Assembly (NCBI GenBank): GCA_024236295.1
Contig: JACKKT010000006.1
Span: forward strand, 1-64,000
Reading direction: 5' to 3'
Source of the DNA: Kordiimonadaceae bacterium
GTDB lineage: Bacteria > Pseudomonadota > Alphaproteobacteria > Sphingomonadales > Emcibacteraceae
DNA length: 64,000 nucleotides
Shown here piece by piece: positions 8,143 through 17,789 of this stretch. Both the position numbers and the translations under genes were made by a program. The notes under the pieces were generated by a model, which saw nothing but the letters and a program-made list of their open reading frames with translations, was not told the origin of the DNA and did no database searches. Numbering within the stretch: position 1 is the first letter of the stretch; each line of letters starts with the position of its first letter.

Positions 8143-9306
8143 TCAAAATGTATAAAGTACTGAAAGTTGATAGCGGTCAACATTGGGTTTTGTCTGATCG
8201 GTAAGCTCCCCAATCAGTTTTTTATATTCAAAGCCGATCATAAAATTTTTGATCAGATCATAAAATATATTCGCATGAAGCGATTTGACATTTTCGATGG
8301 CATGGCCGGTTCCCAATGTCTGCTGATTATGACCGGGATCAAGACTTTCCGCCCAGGAAACGGCCACTGTTGACCGAAGTTTTTCCGTAAAATGCATGGT
8401 GGTGCTGAAAGTCGCCCCCTGAATGTCAACAGGGTCAATATATTTACCACCCTGCCCGTCATCCAGCACGATGCCATCGGCAAAGGCCGAAAATGCCCCG
8501 TAATGACCGATTCCGCCGCGAAGATACTGACCGACTATTTCGAACCGGCCCGGGATAATTTCCTTATGAGCGGTAATGATCACCCCGCCTGTCATTTTAT
8601 GGGCTTCAAACTGACCATTATCAATGCGCAGTTCCCGCAGTATTCCGGCAACGGACAAATGGCCCCAGGATGGATCAAAATCAATCCGCCCGACATAATC
8701 CGGCATACGCTGATCATCGGTAATATCATAATCGCCAAGGTTCGATGTAGGATTTTCAAGAGCAAGCCGCAGCGAAAATTCCCCCGCACTGACCGTAAAG
8801 CGCACCATTGGCTGACGGGCAAAAGTGACCGCGGAATTGCCCCCATAATCCAGAATATCCAGAAAGCTTTTTGGATCAATAAATGTGCTTATGGTCTGCC
8901 CGATCAGGAAATTTCCCACTTCTACATAGGCATGACGAAGCACAAATCGTGTGTTGCTGGTGCCATAGGCTTCGACACGGTTGCCATCAGCGTTACTTTC
9001 AACACCAAAATTTCCTTCAACATAGGTTTTGATTGGGCCAAATGGTGTATCATTTTTATTAATGCTGACATAAAGTCTGGTTTCCTTGGCATTGATGCCA
9101 AATCGTGATCCTTTATTGTCGGACGCAAATAATAAATCAGCATTATAAGATCCAGATGCATCATCAATGCCGTTAACCCCATTTGTTGCGAGGGCGGCAT
9201 TGACCTTAACAAAACCCCCGAAATCAACATCCACACCTTCTGCATTTGCCTGTTTTACACCTATGGACATTGCGATCAAGGCAATGATTAAAGCGGCAAT
9301 TCTCAT
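8143..9306 (-). CDS. DcaP-like outer-membrane porin
   Basis: A beta-barrel protein of about 387 residues with a signal peptide (MRIAALIIALIAMSIG...ANA). The mature part begins DVDFGGFVKVNAAL and is followed by alternating strands. It contains SRFGINAKETRLYV and RHAYVEVGNFLIGQT, hallmarks of DcaP-type trimeric porins, and ends in a terminal strand YQLSVLYTF with C-terminal Phe, the usual barrel-assembly signal. Such porins pass dicarboxylates or other small acids. Starts at 9324 (ATG) or 9354 (GTG with AGGTGA) are alternatives that only lengthen the signal peptide. Confidence 0.82.
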   Translation of the reverse strand: MRIAALIIALIAMSIGVKQANAEGVDVDFGGFVKVNAALATNGVNGIDDASGSYNADLLFASDNKGSRFGINAKETRLYVSINKNDTPFGPIKTYVEGNFGVESNADGNRVEAYGTSNTRFVLRHAYVEVGNFLIGQTISTFIDPKSFLDILDYGGNSAVTFARQPMVRFTVSAGEFSLRLALENPTSNLGDYDITDDQRMPDYVGRIDFDPSWGHLSVAGILRELRIDNGQFEAHKMTGGVIITAHKEIIPGRFEIVGQYLRGGIGHYGAFSAFADGIVLDDGQGGKYIDPVDIQGATFSTTMHFTEKLRSTVAVSWAESLDPGHNQQTLGTGHAIENVKSLHANIFYDLIKNFMIGFEYKKLIGELTDQTKPNVDRYQLSVLYTF

Positions 9307-9603
9307 TTCTTTTAAATATAACATTTTCTTTTGCGCATAATTACTTATGCACACTCACCTGTTTAAGTTTAAGTCTGTGTCGCTGTTTTAATCTTGCAGA
9401 GGCCCCTGGTCTTTCCGCTTCTTGTTTTCATATGAAATCTTCGGCGGGCTCAAGACGGGCGAATATTAGCAAAAGTTCCTGATTATAAAAATACCGTATA
9501 ATTTTGTTATACTGTTCTATAAACTTGACTAATTAATTTCTTTTTAAATTCACTGAATTTTTTGCTATGGTTATGCTATATTTCATTTTTTCTGAATTAT
9601 ATT
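9307..9603. other. Intergenic region between porin and MocR regulator
   Basis: About 300 bases separate these divergent genes. The sequence is AT-rich close to the regulator, with several TATA-like stretches around 9495-9530 that could serve as promoters. MocR proteins often bind direct repeats in such divergent regions, but no clear repeat pair can be supported. No RNA gene or small coding region is apparent. Confidence 0.4.
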
Positions 9604-11015
9604 ATGACCAGTTTATATTTTGATCTCGACCGACAATCACAGACACCGCTTCATCGGCAACTGATTGGACATCTTAAAAATCATATGGTTTCTGGTGATT
9701 TGAAAATGGGTGAAAAATTACCGTCAAGCCGCACCCTCGCTAGAATTTGAATATTTCCGCATTGTTACACTGACCGCCTATGAACAGCTTATAGCGGAAG
9801 GATATCTGGTAACCAAAGCCGGAGCTGGCACCTTTGTCAGTGACAATATAATCACCTCACGAACTGATCAGGTAAAAGACTATAAAGGACCGGACTGGTT
9901 CAACCCCACAGGTAAAATCCTGCCTATGATGATGATAATAAAAATAATGCCTGTTTTGATTTTTCCATCGGTCACCCGGCAAGCGAACTATTCCCAAAAA
10001 GTAATTGGCGTCGGGCCCGGCGAAAAGCACTTGATTTTTCCTATTCAAACGTCCGTTCAGATCGGGCTGGTGAAAAACACTGCGCGAAGAAATCGCCGCT
10101 TTTTACACCGGACCCGCAATATTAAATGTCATACTGATAATATTATTATCACGTCCGGCGCTGCCGAAACCTTGAGACTGCTGGCAAAAGCAACCGCCGA
10201 ATTTGCGCCCATGACCTTCATTGAAAATCCCGGCTTCAAAATAGCCCGGGCTGGCTTGCCGGTGGAGGCGATCTGACCGCTGTCAATATTGATGAAAACG
10301 GGCTGATCGCCCGGGAGCTACCCGAAACTGTGGGGCGACCTGCTATGCTTTTCTGTACCCCGTCCCATCAGTTTCCGCTGGGCTTTCGTCTTAGCCTTAA
10401 ACGACGGTATGATATTTTAAAATGGGCATTTGAAAATGACGCCCTGATTTTGGAAGATGATTATGACAGCGAATTTCATTATGACACGATGCCGCTGCCT
10501 ACCCTTAAATCCCGGGACGAAAGCGGCCATGTGGTTTATTTTTCTTCCTTTCCAAAAGTATCAGCCCCAACATCAAAATCGGATATCTGATTGCCCCGCA
10601 AAAATTGGCTCCGTTCTTAAAAATATCATCGCTGCTGAACATGCCGAACCCCGCAATTGATGCAAAAGGCCTTGGCCGCTTTCATTGCTGATAATTCACT
10701 GGATAAACATATCGCTAAATCACGCCGTCATTACACCAAGCTAAACCGGATTATGCGGCAAAAGTTATGCGATTTGCCAGAAGGCATTAAAATTTCCGGA
10801 CTTGATAGCGGCATTCACGCGTTTATGTCTTTTGATAAAATGCCCATCAAGCTGATTAAAAAACTGAATCAAAATCATTTTACCTGCCCCATCAGATCAG
10901 CACGGGTGGTTGGCACGGCTTTGCCCTTGGCTATGGACATTTCAAAGAAAATGAGCTGATAAGTGCCCTTGATGAGCTGACGGCACAAATAAGGAATTTA
11001 TACCCCGAATTGTAA
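9604..11015 (+). pseudogene. MocR/PdxR-family regulator (GntR-HTH + aminotransferase fold), frameshifted
   Basis: An ATG at 9604 opens a GntR winged-helix domain (FDLDRQSQTPLHRQLIGHL, then GEKLPSSRTLAR). It is followed, across several frames, by LTAYEQLIAEGYLV, TSGAAETLRLLAKA, EDDYDSEFHYD and IAKSRRHYTKLNRI, the pieces of a PLP-binding aminotransferase-like domain. Together they make a protein of about 470 residues. Apparent single-base losses occur near 9743 (A), 9757 (C), 10073 (A) and 10549 (T), with more between. All segments stay conserved in their own frame, so the gene was functional until very recently or the sequence is in error. Its 3' end overlaps the convergent ABC gene by 18 bases. 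Confidence 0.85.
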
Positions 11016-12771
11016 CCCCGCAAGATGAGCATAAAGACCCGCTTTGGCAATAAGTTCGTCATGTGCCACTTTCAACTATTTTGCCATGATCCATCACCAC
11101 AATCCGATCCGCTTTCTGCACGGTGGCAGTCGGTGGGCAACCACGAGCGTGGTTTTATTCTGCATCAGCTTTCTAAGGCCGCCTGAACCAGTTTCTCATT
11201 GGCGGCATCCAGGGCAGATGTAGCTTCATCAAGCAGCAAAATCTGCGCATCCTGCAATATGGCCCGGGCAATGGCAATGCGTTGACGCTGACCGCCGGAA
11301 AGACGGGTGCCCGCTCACCAGGAATGTATCCATACCTTCCGGCAGGCGGTCAATAAATTCATCTGCCCTTGCCGCTTTTGCCGCAGCCGCGATCATTTCA
11401 TCACTGGCATCCTGATTGCCGTAACGGATATTTTCAGCTATTGTGGTGGCAAATATCATGCTTTCCTGACTGACAACGCCCAGATTTTGCCTGACTTCAA
11501 CCGGGTCGGCTTCGCAAAGGCTACACCATCAATGGTAATTCTTCCTGCTGAGGATCATAAAACCGTTGCAACAACTGAAACACTGTTGTTTTTCCGGCTC
11601 CGGACGGGCCGACAATCGCTACTGTTTCACCGCCACGAACATCAAGATCAAATCCATTCAGGATTATTTCGGATGGACGCGAAGGATAAGCAAAGCTGAC
11701 ATTTTCAAAGCAAGCCGCCCTTCCGGCGAGGCAGGAAAATGAACCGGGTTTTCCGGCGCCTTGATTTCGGATTCTGTTGAAATGATTTCAGGCATCGTCC
11801 TGCTGCACCGGCGGCGCGCTGAAGCTCCCCATATACTTCGGAAAGTGCTCCCATAGCACCGGCAACTAGCACCGCATATATGATAAAGGCCGTCAGTTCC
11901 CCGCCCGTAATATTACCGGCAATCACGTCCCGCGCCCTAACCACAGCACCAGATCCACCGCACCGAAGACGAGCAGAATTATCAGAAATGTCAGAATAGC
12001 CCGCATCCGTGTGCGGTCAATGGCCGCAGAAAAAGCGGTTTCAATAAAGCCCTGATATTTCTTGCTCTCAAATTCTTCCCGGTATAGCTTTGAACCGTCT
12101 GCACCGCACCGATGGTTTCATTGGCAGTTGCGCTGGCATCGGCAATTTTATCCTGAGAAATACGGATAGCCCCCGTACGCGACGACCGAGGATAATAAGA
12201 GGAGCTACAATAAACGGATCAGCAAAACACATAGGCCGTCAGCAGCCAGTTGGTCACCAGCATCATAATCAGCCCGCCGACCGGGTCAGAAGGTTCCGAA
12301 GAGCGACGGAAGCAGTGGAGCCCACCACAGACTGTATTACCGTTGTATCGGTATTGAGTCTCGAAAGAATATCGCCCGAGCGGTTATTCTCAAAAATACC
12401 GGGCTAAGGGTCAGAACCTTGCTGAATACTTCACGTCTGATGTCAGTGACGACTCGTTCACCAAGCCAGTAACCAGATAATAACGGGCAAAAGTGGCAAC
12501 AGCCAAAACCACCGCAACACCAAGTAAGGCGAGAAAATATAAATTGATCAGATCGGCACCGACAGAGCTAAACCCCATATCAATAATACGCCTGATCGCC
12601 TGCGGTATTGCCAGAGTCGAACCAGCCGCCACCACAAGCGCGATCAATGCTTTATTATTGTTGATTTATAAGGCGAAAGAAAACCCATAACAGATTGATT
12701 TCTTTTACCTTTCTCTTTGGCGCTTCATCTTTATCCGCACCATTTCCCGTGGTATTATTATTCTCAGCCAT
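10998..12771 (-). pseudogene. ABC exporter half-transporter (MsbA-like), frameshifted
   Basis: Starts MAENNNTTGNGADKDEAPKR on the reverse strand and ends LYAHLAGLQFGV. Pieces in different frames give a type-I ABC exporter: a membrane domain containing IPQAIRRIIDMGFSSVGADL, then an ATPase domain with IFATTIAENIRYGNQDAS (Q-loop region), RLPEGMDTFL, and the signature and H-loop in broken frames. The total fits about 590-600 residues. Losses are seen near 12650 and just upstream of the first membrane helix, with many more downstream. Homologues export lipids or drugs across the inner membrane. It diverges from rpmE, a common alphaproteobacterial neighbour. Confidence 0.85.
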
Positions 12772-12973
12772 TACTTAAAATCTGCCGCCTTTTTCAAATT
12801 TGTAGCTGGGATATAGCATCTGAAAGCGCGCTAAACAATGAAAGATAAGGAAAAGTGTCATTTTTTAGGGAAAAAGTGAGAATTAGGCACATTCCTGCTT
12901 GCACTCGGCAATCCTCTTGGGTATAAGTCCCAACAAATTTGCTCAAACGAGCCAAAGTTAAAAGGTTTTTAAT

Positions 12974-13197
12974 ATGAAAAATGATATTCACCCAGACTAC
13001 CACATGATTAAAGTGGTTATGACTGATGGCAGCACCTATGACACACGCTCAACCTGGGCAGTGAAGGTGACACATTAACACTTGATATTGACCCTAAATC
13101 ACACCCTGCATGGGTTGGTGGTACAAAACAGGTTCAGGACAAAGGCCGCGTTGCCCAGTTCAACAAGCGTTTTGCCAATTTCAAACTGTCAAAATAA
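12974..13197 (+). pseudogene. rpmE: Ribosomal protein bL31 with a one-base frameshift
   Basis: The reading frame gives MKNDIHPDYHMIKVVMTDG, then STYDTRSTW, and then breaks. Adding one G to the GGG at 13056-13058 restores GSEGDTLTLDIDPKSHPAW and continues to NKRFANFKLSK with the stop at 13195-13197, a perfect 74-residue bL31. The protein is part of the large ribosomal subunit. No zinc-binding CxxC is present, so it is the zinc-independent form. The loss sits in a homopolymer inside a patch with similar lesions, so a sequence error is more likely than a dead gene. A strong terminator follows. Confidence 0.92.
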
Positions 13198-13221
13198 GTT
13201 TATTTTTGATCGGTAAAAATG

Positions 13222-13255
13222 AAGGCTTCCTTGTCTTAGGAAGCCTTTTTGTTTT
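13222..13255 (+). terminator. Rho-independent terminator of rpmE
   Basis: A perfect 9-bp stem, AAGGCTTCC at 13222-13230 and GGAAGCCTT at 13239-13247, closes an 8-base loop. It is followed directly by a run of T. It lies 25 bases after the rpmE stop. Confidence 0.92.
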
Positions 13256-13260
13256 CCCAC

Positions 13261-13732
13261 TTATATCCCGTCAATTTTGCCCATAAGGTTATGAACCGGG
13301 TTATCCTCTGCTGCCGGAATGTCATATATGATCCGGTCAAGCCGGACAATGCAGGTAAAAGCGCCCGGGCACGACTTGAATAATTCATGAAGTCCTGGGA
13401 AAGTCTCTGGTGTCACAGCCGATCGGATCATCGAATAGTTCATGATCGCTGATGCGGGATTTTTGTTCACCGGCTTGTTTTTTGAAATTTCCCTGAATGA
13501 ACGCCTTTTGCATAAGGCACCATGACATAGACTGCATAATGCCGGCAGTCATGCGGTTGGATTCAAGAGTATAATATCCCATATTTTCAGCACCAAGATG
13601 GCTTATATCCCTGTTTTTGTCGTTCTGAAGATATTTTACAACCAGTTTACTAAGGTCAAGTGCTTCCTTATAAAGCTCGTCAAGCAGCTCTAAATTAATT
13701 TTTCCGTCCTTAACCACAGTGTCTTTAATCAT
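13261..13732 (-). pseudogene. rcdA: RcdA/DUF1465 family protein (CtrA-degradation adaptor), frameshifted
   Basis: The reverse strand starts MIKDTVVKDGKINLELLDELYKEAL and contains ISHLGAENMGYYTLESNRMTAGIMQSMSWCLMQKA, the conserved helical core of DUF1465/RcdA. Near 13425, after HELFDDPI, the frame changes and continues VTPETFPGLHELFK to a stop at 13261, giving about 157 residues in all. In Caulobacter RcdA is a ClpXP adaptor that acts with CpdR and PopA to deliver CtrA for degradation. Its position beside rpmE and the DUF1192/quinone-oxidoreductase pair fits the class. One extra base or two missing bases would repair the frame. Confidence 0.8.
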
Positions 13733-13826
13733 AATCGTCCTTAATGTTTCGACTTTTTATAAAAATATAACCGTTAATAACATATTTAAATATTGAAATC
13801 CAAAAAACGCTACCTATCTAATATTT

Positions 13827-13949
13827 GTAAGGCGGAAAAGAACGTTGCCGGACGGGGCGTTATAAACCTTACAAAGTAATAAACTAACATCTGCATCCGG
13901 TCATTAGACGATTGCAGAATTATATCGCTTAAAGAGAAAGGATATTAAA
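13827..13949 (+). promoter_or_regulatory. ROSE-type RNA thermometer upstream of hsp20
   Basis: Three hairpins can be drawn before the hsp20 start. The first is GTAAGG (13827-13832) with CCTTAC (13867-13872), strengthened by inner AACG/CGTT. The second is TCTGCA (13890-13895) with TGCAGA (13913-13918), plus inner GTC/GAC. In the last, TCGCTT (13925-13930) pairs with the Shine-Dalgarno AAGGA (13938-13942), leaving one G opposite the SD. The UYGCU motif masking the SD through a G-G contact is the hallmark of ROSE elements, which melt on heat shock to allow translation of small heat-shock genes. Confidence 0.78.
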
Positions 13950-14411
13950 ATGAGAGCATTAGACTTAAGCCCGCTACTTAAATCAACAATCGGTTTTGAT
14001 CAGATGAACCGTATTTTTGAATCAGCGGCAGGAAACAATGATATTTCCTACCCCCCATATAATATTGAAAAAATCAGCGATGACGATTACCGCATTACCA
14101 TGGCCCTTGCCGGTTTTAGCGAAGATGATCTGAAAATCGAACTGGATAATGGTGTTCTTACCATTTCCGCCGATGGTGGCGAAGATGAGGCCGACGCAGA
14201 AAGATACCTTCACCGTGGTATTGCCAAACGTGCCTTTACCCGTCATTTCAGACTGGCTGATACCATTAAGGTTCTTGGCGCCCAGTTTGAAAACGGCCTG
14301 TTGATGATTGATCTTCAGCGTGAAGTACCGGAGCATCTAAAGCCCCGTACAATTAAAATCGGTAAAACTGCTGAGGTAAAAAGCTCGTCGATGAAGATGC
14401 TGCCTAATTAA
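13950..14411 (+). CDS. Hsp20/IbpA-type small heat-shock protein
   Basis: A 153-residue ATP-independent holdase chaperone. It starts MRALDLSPLLKSTIGFDQMNR, like alphaproteobacterial IbpA proteins. The alpha-crystallin domain runs from NIEKISDDDYRITMALAGF through RGIAKRAFTRHFRLADTIKVLGA to ENGLLMIDLQREVPEH. The frame is intact although genes on both sides are broken. AAGGA lies 7 bases before the ATG and is masked by the ROSE-like hairpin, indicating translational heat induction. Confidence 0.95.
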   Translation: MRALDLSPLLKSTIGFDQMNRIFESAAGNNDISYPPYNIEKISDDDYRITMALAGFSEDDLKIELDNGVLTISADGGEDEADAERYLHRGIAKRAFTRHFRLADTIKVLGAQFENGLLMIDLQREVPEHLKPRTIKIGKTAEVKSSSMKMLPN

Positions 14412-14418
14412 CAGCACC

Positions 14419-14607
14419 CTAATTAAATAAACTGTCCGCGTCCGCGTGGGCAGTTTTTTTATGGGCTTTTTCAATTTCTGTCCGCCTGACTTCTGATTTA
14501 AGAATAGCTATCCTGTCATCCAATGCTTCTATACTGTGAACGCTCAGGTCTTCTTTTACGAGCTGTTTTAAAAGCGGCACTTTAGGCCTGTCAAAGTCGT
14601 CGTCCAT
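14419..14607 (-). CDS. DUF1192 family protein
   Basis: A 62-residue protein starting MDDDFDRPK and containing LSVHSIEALDDRIAILKSEV followed by a charged helix. This matches the small alphaproteobacterial DUF1192 family, which is predicted helical and of unknown role. It is divergent from the quinone oxidoreductase gene, a frequent arrangement. The frame is complete. Confidence 0.85.
   Translation of the reverse strand: MDDDFDRPKVPLLKQLVKEDLSVHSIEALDDRIAILKSEVRRTEIEKAHKKTAHADADSLFN
14430..14460 (+). terminator. Terminator of hsp20 inside the DUF1192 reading frame
   Basis: AACTGTCC at 14430-14437 pairs imperfectly with GGGCAGTT at 14448-14455, followed by T residues to 14460. It lies 19 bases after the hsp20 stop and overlaps the 3' coding end of the convergent DUF1192 gene, whose Lys-Lys codons supply the T-run. 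Confidence 0.75.
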
Positions 14608-14688
14608 AATTCTTACCCATATTTATCTTATATACATTTATAATTCCATTCTCTATAAAATAACAAATCTGTCAATTAGGATAATGCA

Positions 14689-15743
14689 ATGAAGGTGATA
14701 AATATAAAAAATTTCGGAGGTCCCGAAATGCTTGAAATTTCAAACCGCGAAAGGCCGAAACCTTCGACTGATCAGATACTGATTAAAGTTATGGCTGCTG
14801 GTATCAACCGTCCTGATATTATTCAGCGAAAAGGACATTATCCGCCACCACCGGGGCTTCTGATATTCTCGGTCTTGAATGCGCAGGTATTATTGAGGAA
14901 ATTGGAGGGAATGTGAAAACTGGAAAGTCGGAGACAAAGTATGTGCTCTGCTTACTGGTGGCGGATATGCAGAATATGCAGTGGCCCATCAAGGATGCGC
15001 CCTTCCCATCCCCAATGGTTTTTCATTAGAACAGGCAGCGGCCCTGCCGGAAACCTATTTCACAGTCTGACTAACCTTTTGACCGTGGAAAACTTAAAGC
15101 CGGGGAAACGGTGCTTATCCATGGCGGCACATCAGGTATAGGCACCACCGCTATTCAGATGGCCAAAATATTTGGAGCAACAGTGATTACCACCTCTGGC
15201 ACAGATGAAAAATGTGGAATCTGCAGATCAATCGGTGCGGACTATACAATCAATTATAAAACGCAGGATTTTTCAGAAGAAACAATGAAACTAACAGGTG
15301 GCAAAGGGGCTGATGTGATCCTAGATATGGTCGCCGGGGATTATGTGGCAAAAAATATCAGCGCCTTAAATGAAGACGGCAGAACAATCATTATTGCCGT
15401 TCAGGGCGGCGTTAAAGCCGATATTAATGTGCTGCCCATTATGACAAAACGCCTGACGGTTACCGGGTCGACCTTACGCCCGCGTGATAATGACTTCAAA
15501 TCCGCCATTGCATCGGCACTCAAAGAAAATATCTGGCCACTGCTTGAAGCAGGGAAAATAGCCCCAATTATCGATAAAATTTTTCCGCTTGAACAGGCAG
15601 CAGAAGCCCACCGCTATCTTGAAAATGGTGAGCATACCGGAAAAATTATCCTTAAAGTCTGTTTATTGGCCGGTACGCCGCCATCTTTCGATTGTTGCCC
15701 TGACAAAATTCGGATCTTCCAACCCCAACTGCCAATCCACTGA
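14689..15743 (+). pseudogene. NAD(P)H-quinone oxidoreductase (zinc-type MDR, PIG3-like), frameshifted
   Basis: The ATG at 14689 gives MKVINIKNFGGPEMLEISNRE, then GINRPDIIQRKGHYPPPPG. Pieces in other frames continue through GLECAGIIEEIGG, GGGYAEYAV, LPIPNGFSLEQAAALPETYFTV and the NADPH-binding GGTSGIGTTAIQMAK to RYLENGEHTGKIILKV. Restoring one base at each of GGGG 14853-14856, AAAA 14916-14919, G 15069 and TTTT 15077-15080 gives one continuous protein of about 325 residues. The expected stop after IILKV near 15658 is missing and the frame runs to 15743 over the herA end, so the true end is uncertain. Members reduce quinones with NADPH and lack catalytic zinc. Confidence 0.87.
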
Positions 15744-17338
15744 ATAGGACGGACTTCCACTGCTCGGCAGATGTTCTTCATCAAGCTTGTCAACAAGCAG
15801 CCGAACCGGGGCTTCCACCCCTTCTCCAACTGCCAATGCTTCTCGGTTTTGTAGTGAAGACAATGAATTTAACGATCCTTCGGCCCCCTCGGGCATGACG
15901 TGGGACACAAATTTCTGGTCCCGTTCATTGTTAAGACGCATGGCAAAATAGTTCCGCACTGGGAAAGCGCTGATTCAGATACATCAGCCGGCCGCTGGGA
16001 AACAAGACCTAGCGACACTCCGTATTTGCGGCCTTCCTTGGCAATCCTTTCAATCGCTTTACGGGTCGAATTAAAAATAGTGCTGTTGTCGGTTGGCACA
16101 TATCTGTGGGCTTCCTCACAAACCAGCAAAATAGGGCGAGCATCATTACCACGGCTCCATACCGCAAAGTCAAATACTGCCCTACTGATAATAGATACCA
16201 CCACATTCACGATTTCCGATGGCACACCGGATAGATCGATGGTTGAAACCGGTTTATTATTAACCGGGAAACGAAGAAGGTTCCCTGATGATTGAATTCA
16301 GGGTATCATTGACCAGCATGCCAGAAAACATAAAGGAGAAGCGCGAATCCGCCGAAGCTCTTCAACCTTATTTTTAAGCCTCAAATAGGGTGTTAAGGTC
16401 TCAGGATTATCCAGCTTGCCCATTTCCTCATCAAGAAACCTCATAACAAATGAAAGCTTATATGGGATTGGCGTATCAACAGTAATACGCTCGGGTGGAT
16501 ATCCTTCGTTATTGCTGAGCCCGGCTTCATAAATGCAGCGCCTCAGCACATCAATTTCAATCATTCGGTCATTACCGTGATAAGCCCCGATGAACATTTC
16601 AATATGTTCTTCAAAATTCATCATCCAGTATGGAAGACGAAGATTGTTAATATCAAAATGTTGCGCACAATCGGAAAACGCGCTTTCATACTCATTATGG
16701 GGATCAAGCATAATGATATGGGCATGAGGTAATCTTTCAACCATTCGTCTAATCAGAAGTGCAACCGTACACGATTTACCGGTACCGGTGCTGCCAAGTA
16801 TGGCAAAGTGTTTTCCGAGTAATGCATCAATATTAATCGAAGCTGGCGTCAAATATTGCGGATATACGTGACCAAGATGAAAGTGATTATTGTCATTATC
16901 GCCAAAAATACCTTCAATATCCCGCAGGCTAACCGGGAAAATGGGTTGTCCCGGCAATGGAAAATCGGTGACACCCCGCTCAAAAATCATTCCGCTTTCC
17001 GTGTAAGGCGCGCGGATACCATGGCCCAGATAGTCCAGTGTCATAATCGCCTGCTCAAAACGTGTGTCGTTATTTTGGGAAATGATATCCCGGACGGTTA
17101 CAAACAGATATCCCTTTGAAACTTTGATTTTCAGGATTGTTCCGATCTGACCCGGGGAAAATTCGGCATCTTCACTATCCATATTGGACATTTCGCGCAG
17201 AACACCGAGATTACAGATAGCTTTGGCACCATTGCCGCTTACTTCGATGATTTTTCCAATCTCACGGGTGGGCTCAACTTCTCTCAATTCAATAGTGCTC
17301 ATATCACTCTCATGATTTTTTAAAACCTGTTTATCCAT
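15663..17338 (-). pseudogene. HerA-like hexameric ATPase/translocase, frameshifted
   Basis: The first 340 or so residues are intact: a barrel-like HAS domain, then Walker A GSTGTGKSCT near residue 185 and IIMLDPHNEYESAF. Later frames supply FMFSGMLVNDTLNSII, then Walker B PILLVCEEAHRYV, then GVSLGLVSQRPADV and the end RATIERWRRTGQ. Shifts occur near 16350, 16283 and 15945 (one base missing from AAAA). HerA ATPases pump DNA, often with NurA nuclease; no nurA is nearby. A second ATG twelve codons in (17302) is an alternative start. Confidence 0.85.
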
Positions 17339-17488
17339 AAGTCACTTTTCCCTCCGCAACACATAAACGGACTATTGCCTTCAATGCTGAAAACTATAAG
17401 GCCTCAGAGCTAAAAAAACGGTTAAGATAAGTTTAAATTTTCACGAATGGGGAAATTATTATTTTTTTCAAATTTTGCACGGAAGTCA

Positions 17489-17515
17489 TTGACATTTAAC
17501 ATCGGTCCATATAGG
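17489..17515 (+). promoter_or_regulatory. Candidate promoter of the bL36 gene
   Basis: TTGACA at 17489-17494 and TATAGG at 17510-17515 are separated by 15 bases, slightly short for a sigma-70 promoter. They lie about 85 bases before the bL36 start in an otherwise gene-free 260-base gap after herA. Confidence 0.4.
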
Positions 17516-17600
17516 TTCCACGAAAGTTTTTGGAAAGTGCTCCAAAACATCAGCCTGGGCAGGTGAATTGTGAGCCAAAATTAAAAATACGAGACAGATT

Positions 17601-17726
17601 ATGAAAGTCGTAAATTCGTTAAAATCGCTTAAAAATCGCCATCGCGATTGTCGTGTCATTCGCCGTAAAGGCAGAACATTGGTTATTAATAAAACCAATC
17701 GCCGTTTCAAAGCGCGTCAAGGATAA
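17601..17726 (+). CDS. rpmJ: Ribosomal protein bL36 (YkgO type)
   Basis: A 41-residue, highly basic protein starting MKVVNSLKSLKNRHRDC, then VIRRKGRTLVINKTNRRFKARQG. This is the classic C-minus form of bL36 (single Cys, no zinc finger) found in alphaproteobacteria and as YkgO in enterobacteria. It binds the large ribosomal subunit. Its neighbourhood, convergent with pyruvate kinase, is common in the class. It is complete and undamaged. Confidence 0.95.
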   Translation: MKVVNSLKSLKNRHRDCRVIRRKGRTLVINKTNRRFKARQG

Positions 17727-17789
17727 TTTTATTAATTATACTATTAAAGATATTTGACACAACTATCTAATATATAGTAATTTAGGATT

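Noticed and set aside
8392..9108. 238-codon open frame on the + strand inside the porin gene
   Set aside because: It is antisense to a clear porin with signal peptide and terminal Phe. Its translation has no recognisable motif and is rich in rare-type codons.
12974..13197. Programmed frameshifting in rpmE
   Set aside because: No slippery heptamer with downstream structure is seen, L31 is not known for this, and the same lesion type occurs across the whole patch.
9604..17338. Genuine decay of a gene cluster
   Set aside because: Includes ribosomal L31 and a cell-cycle adaptor. Reading frames are conserved piecewise, and gaps are mostly single bases often in homopolymers. Sequence error fits better, though not proven.
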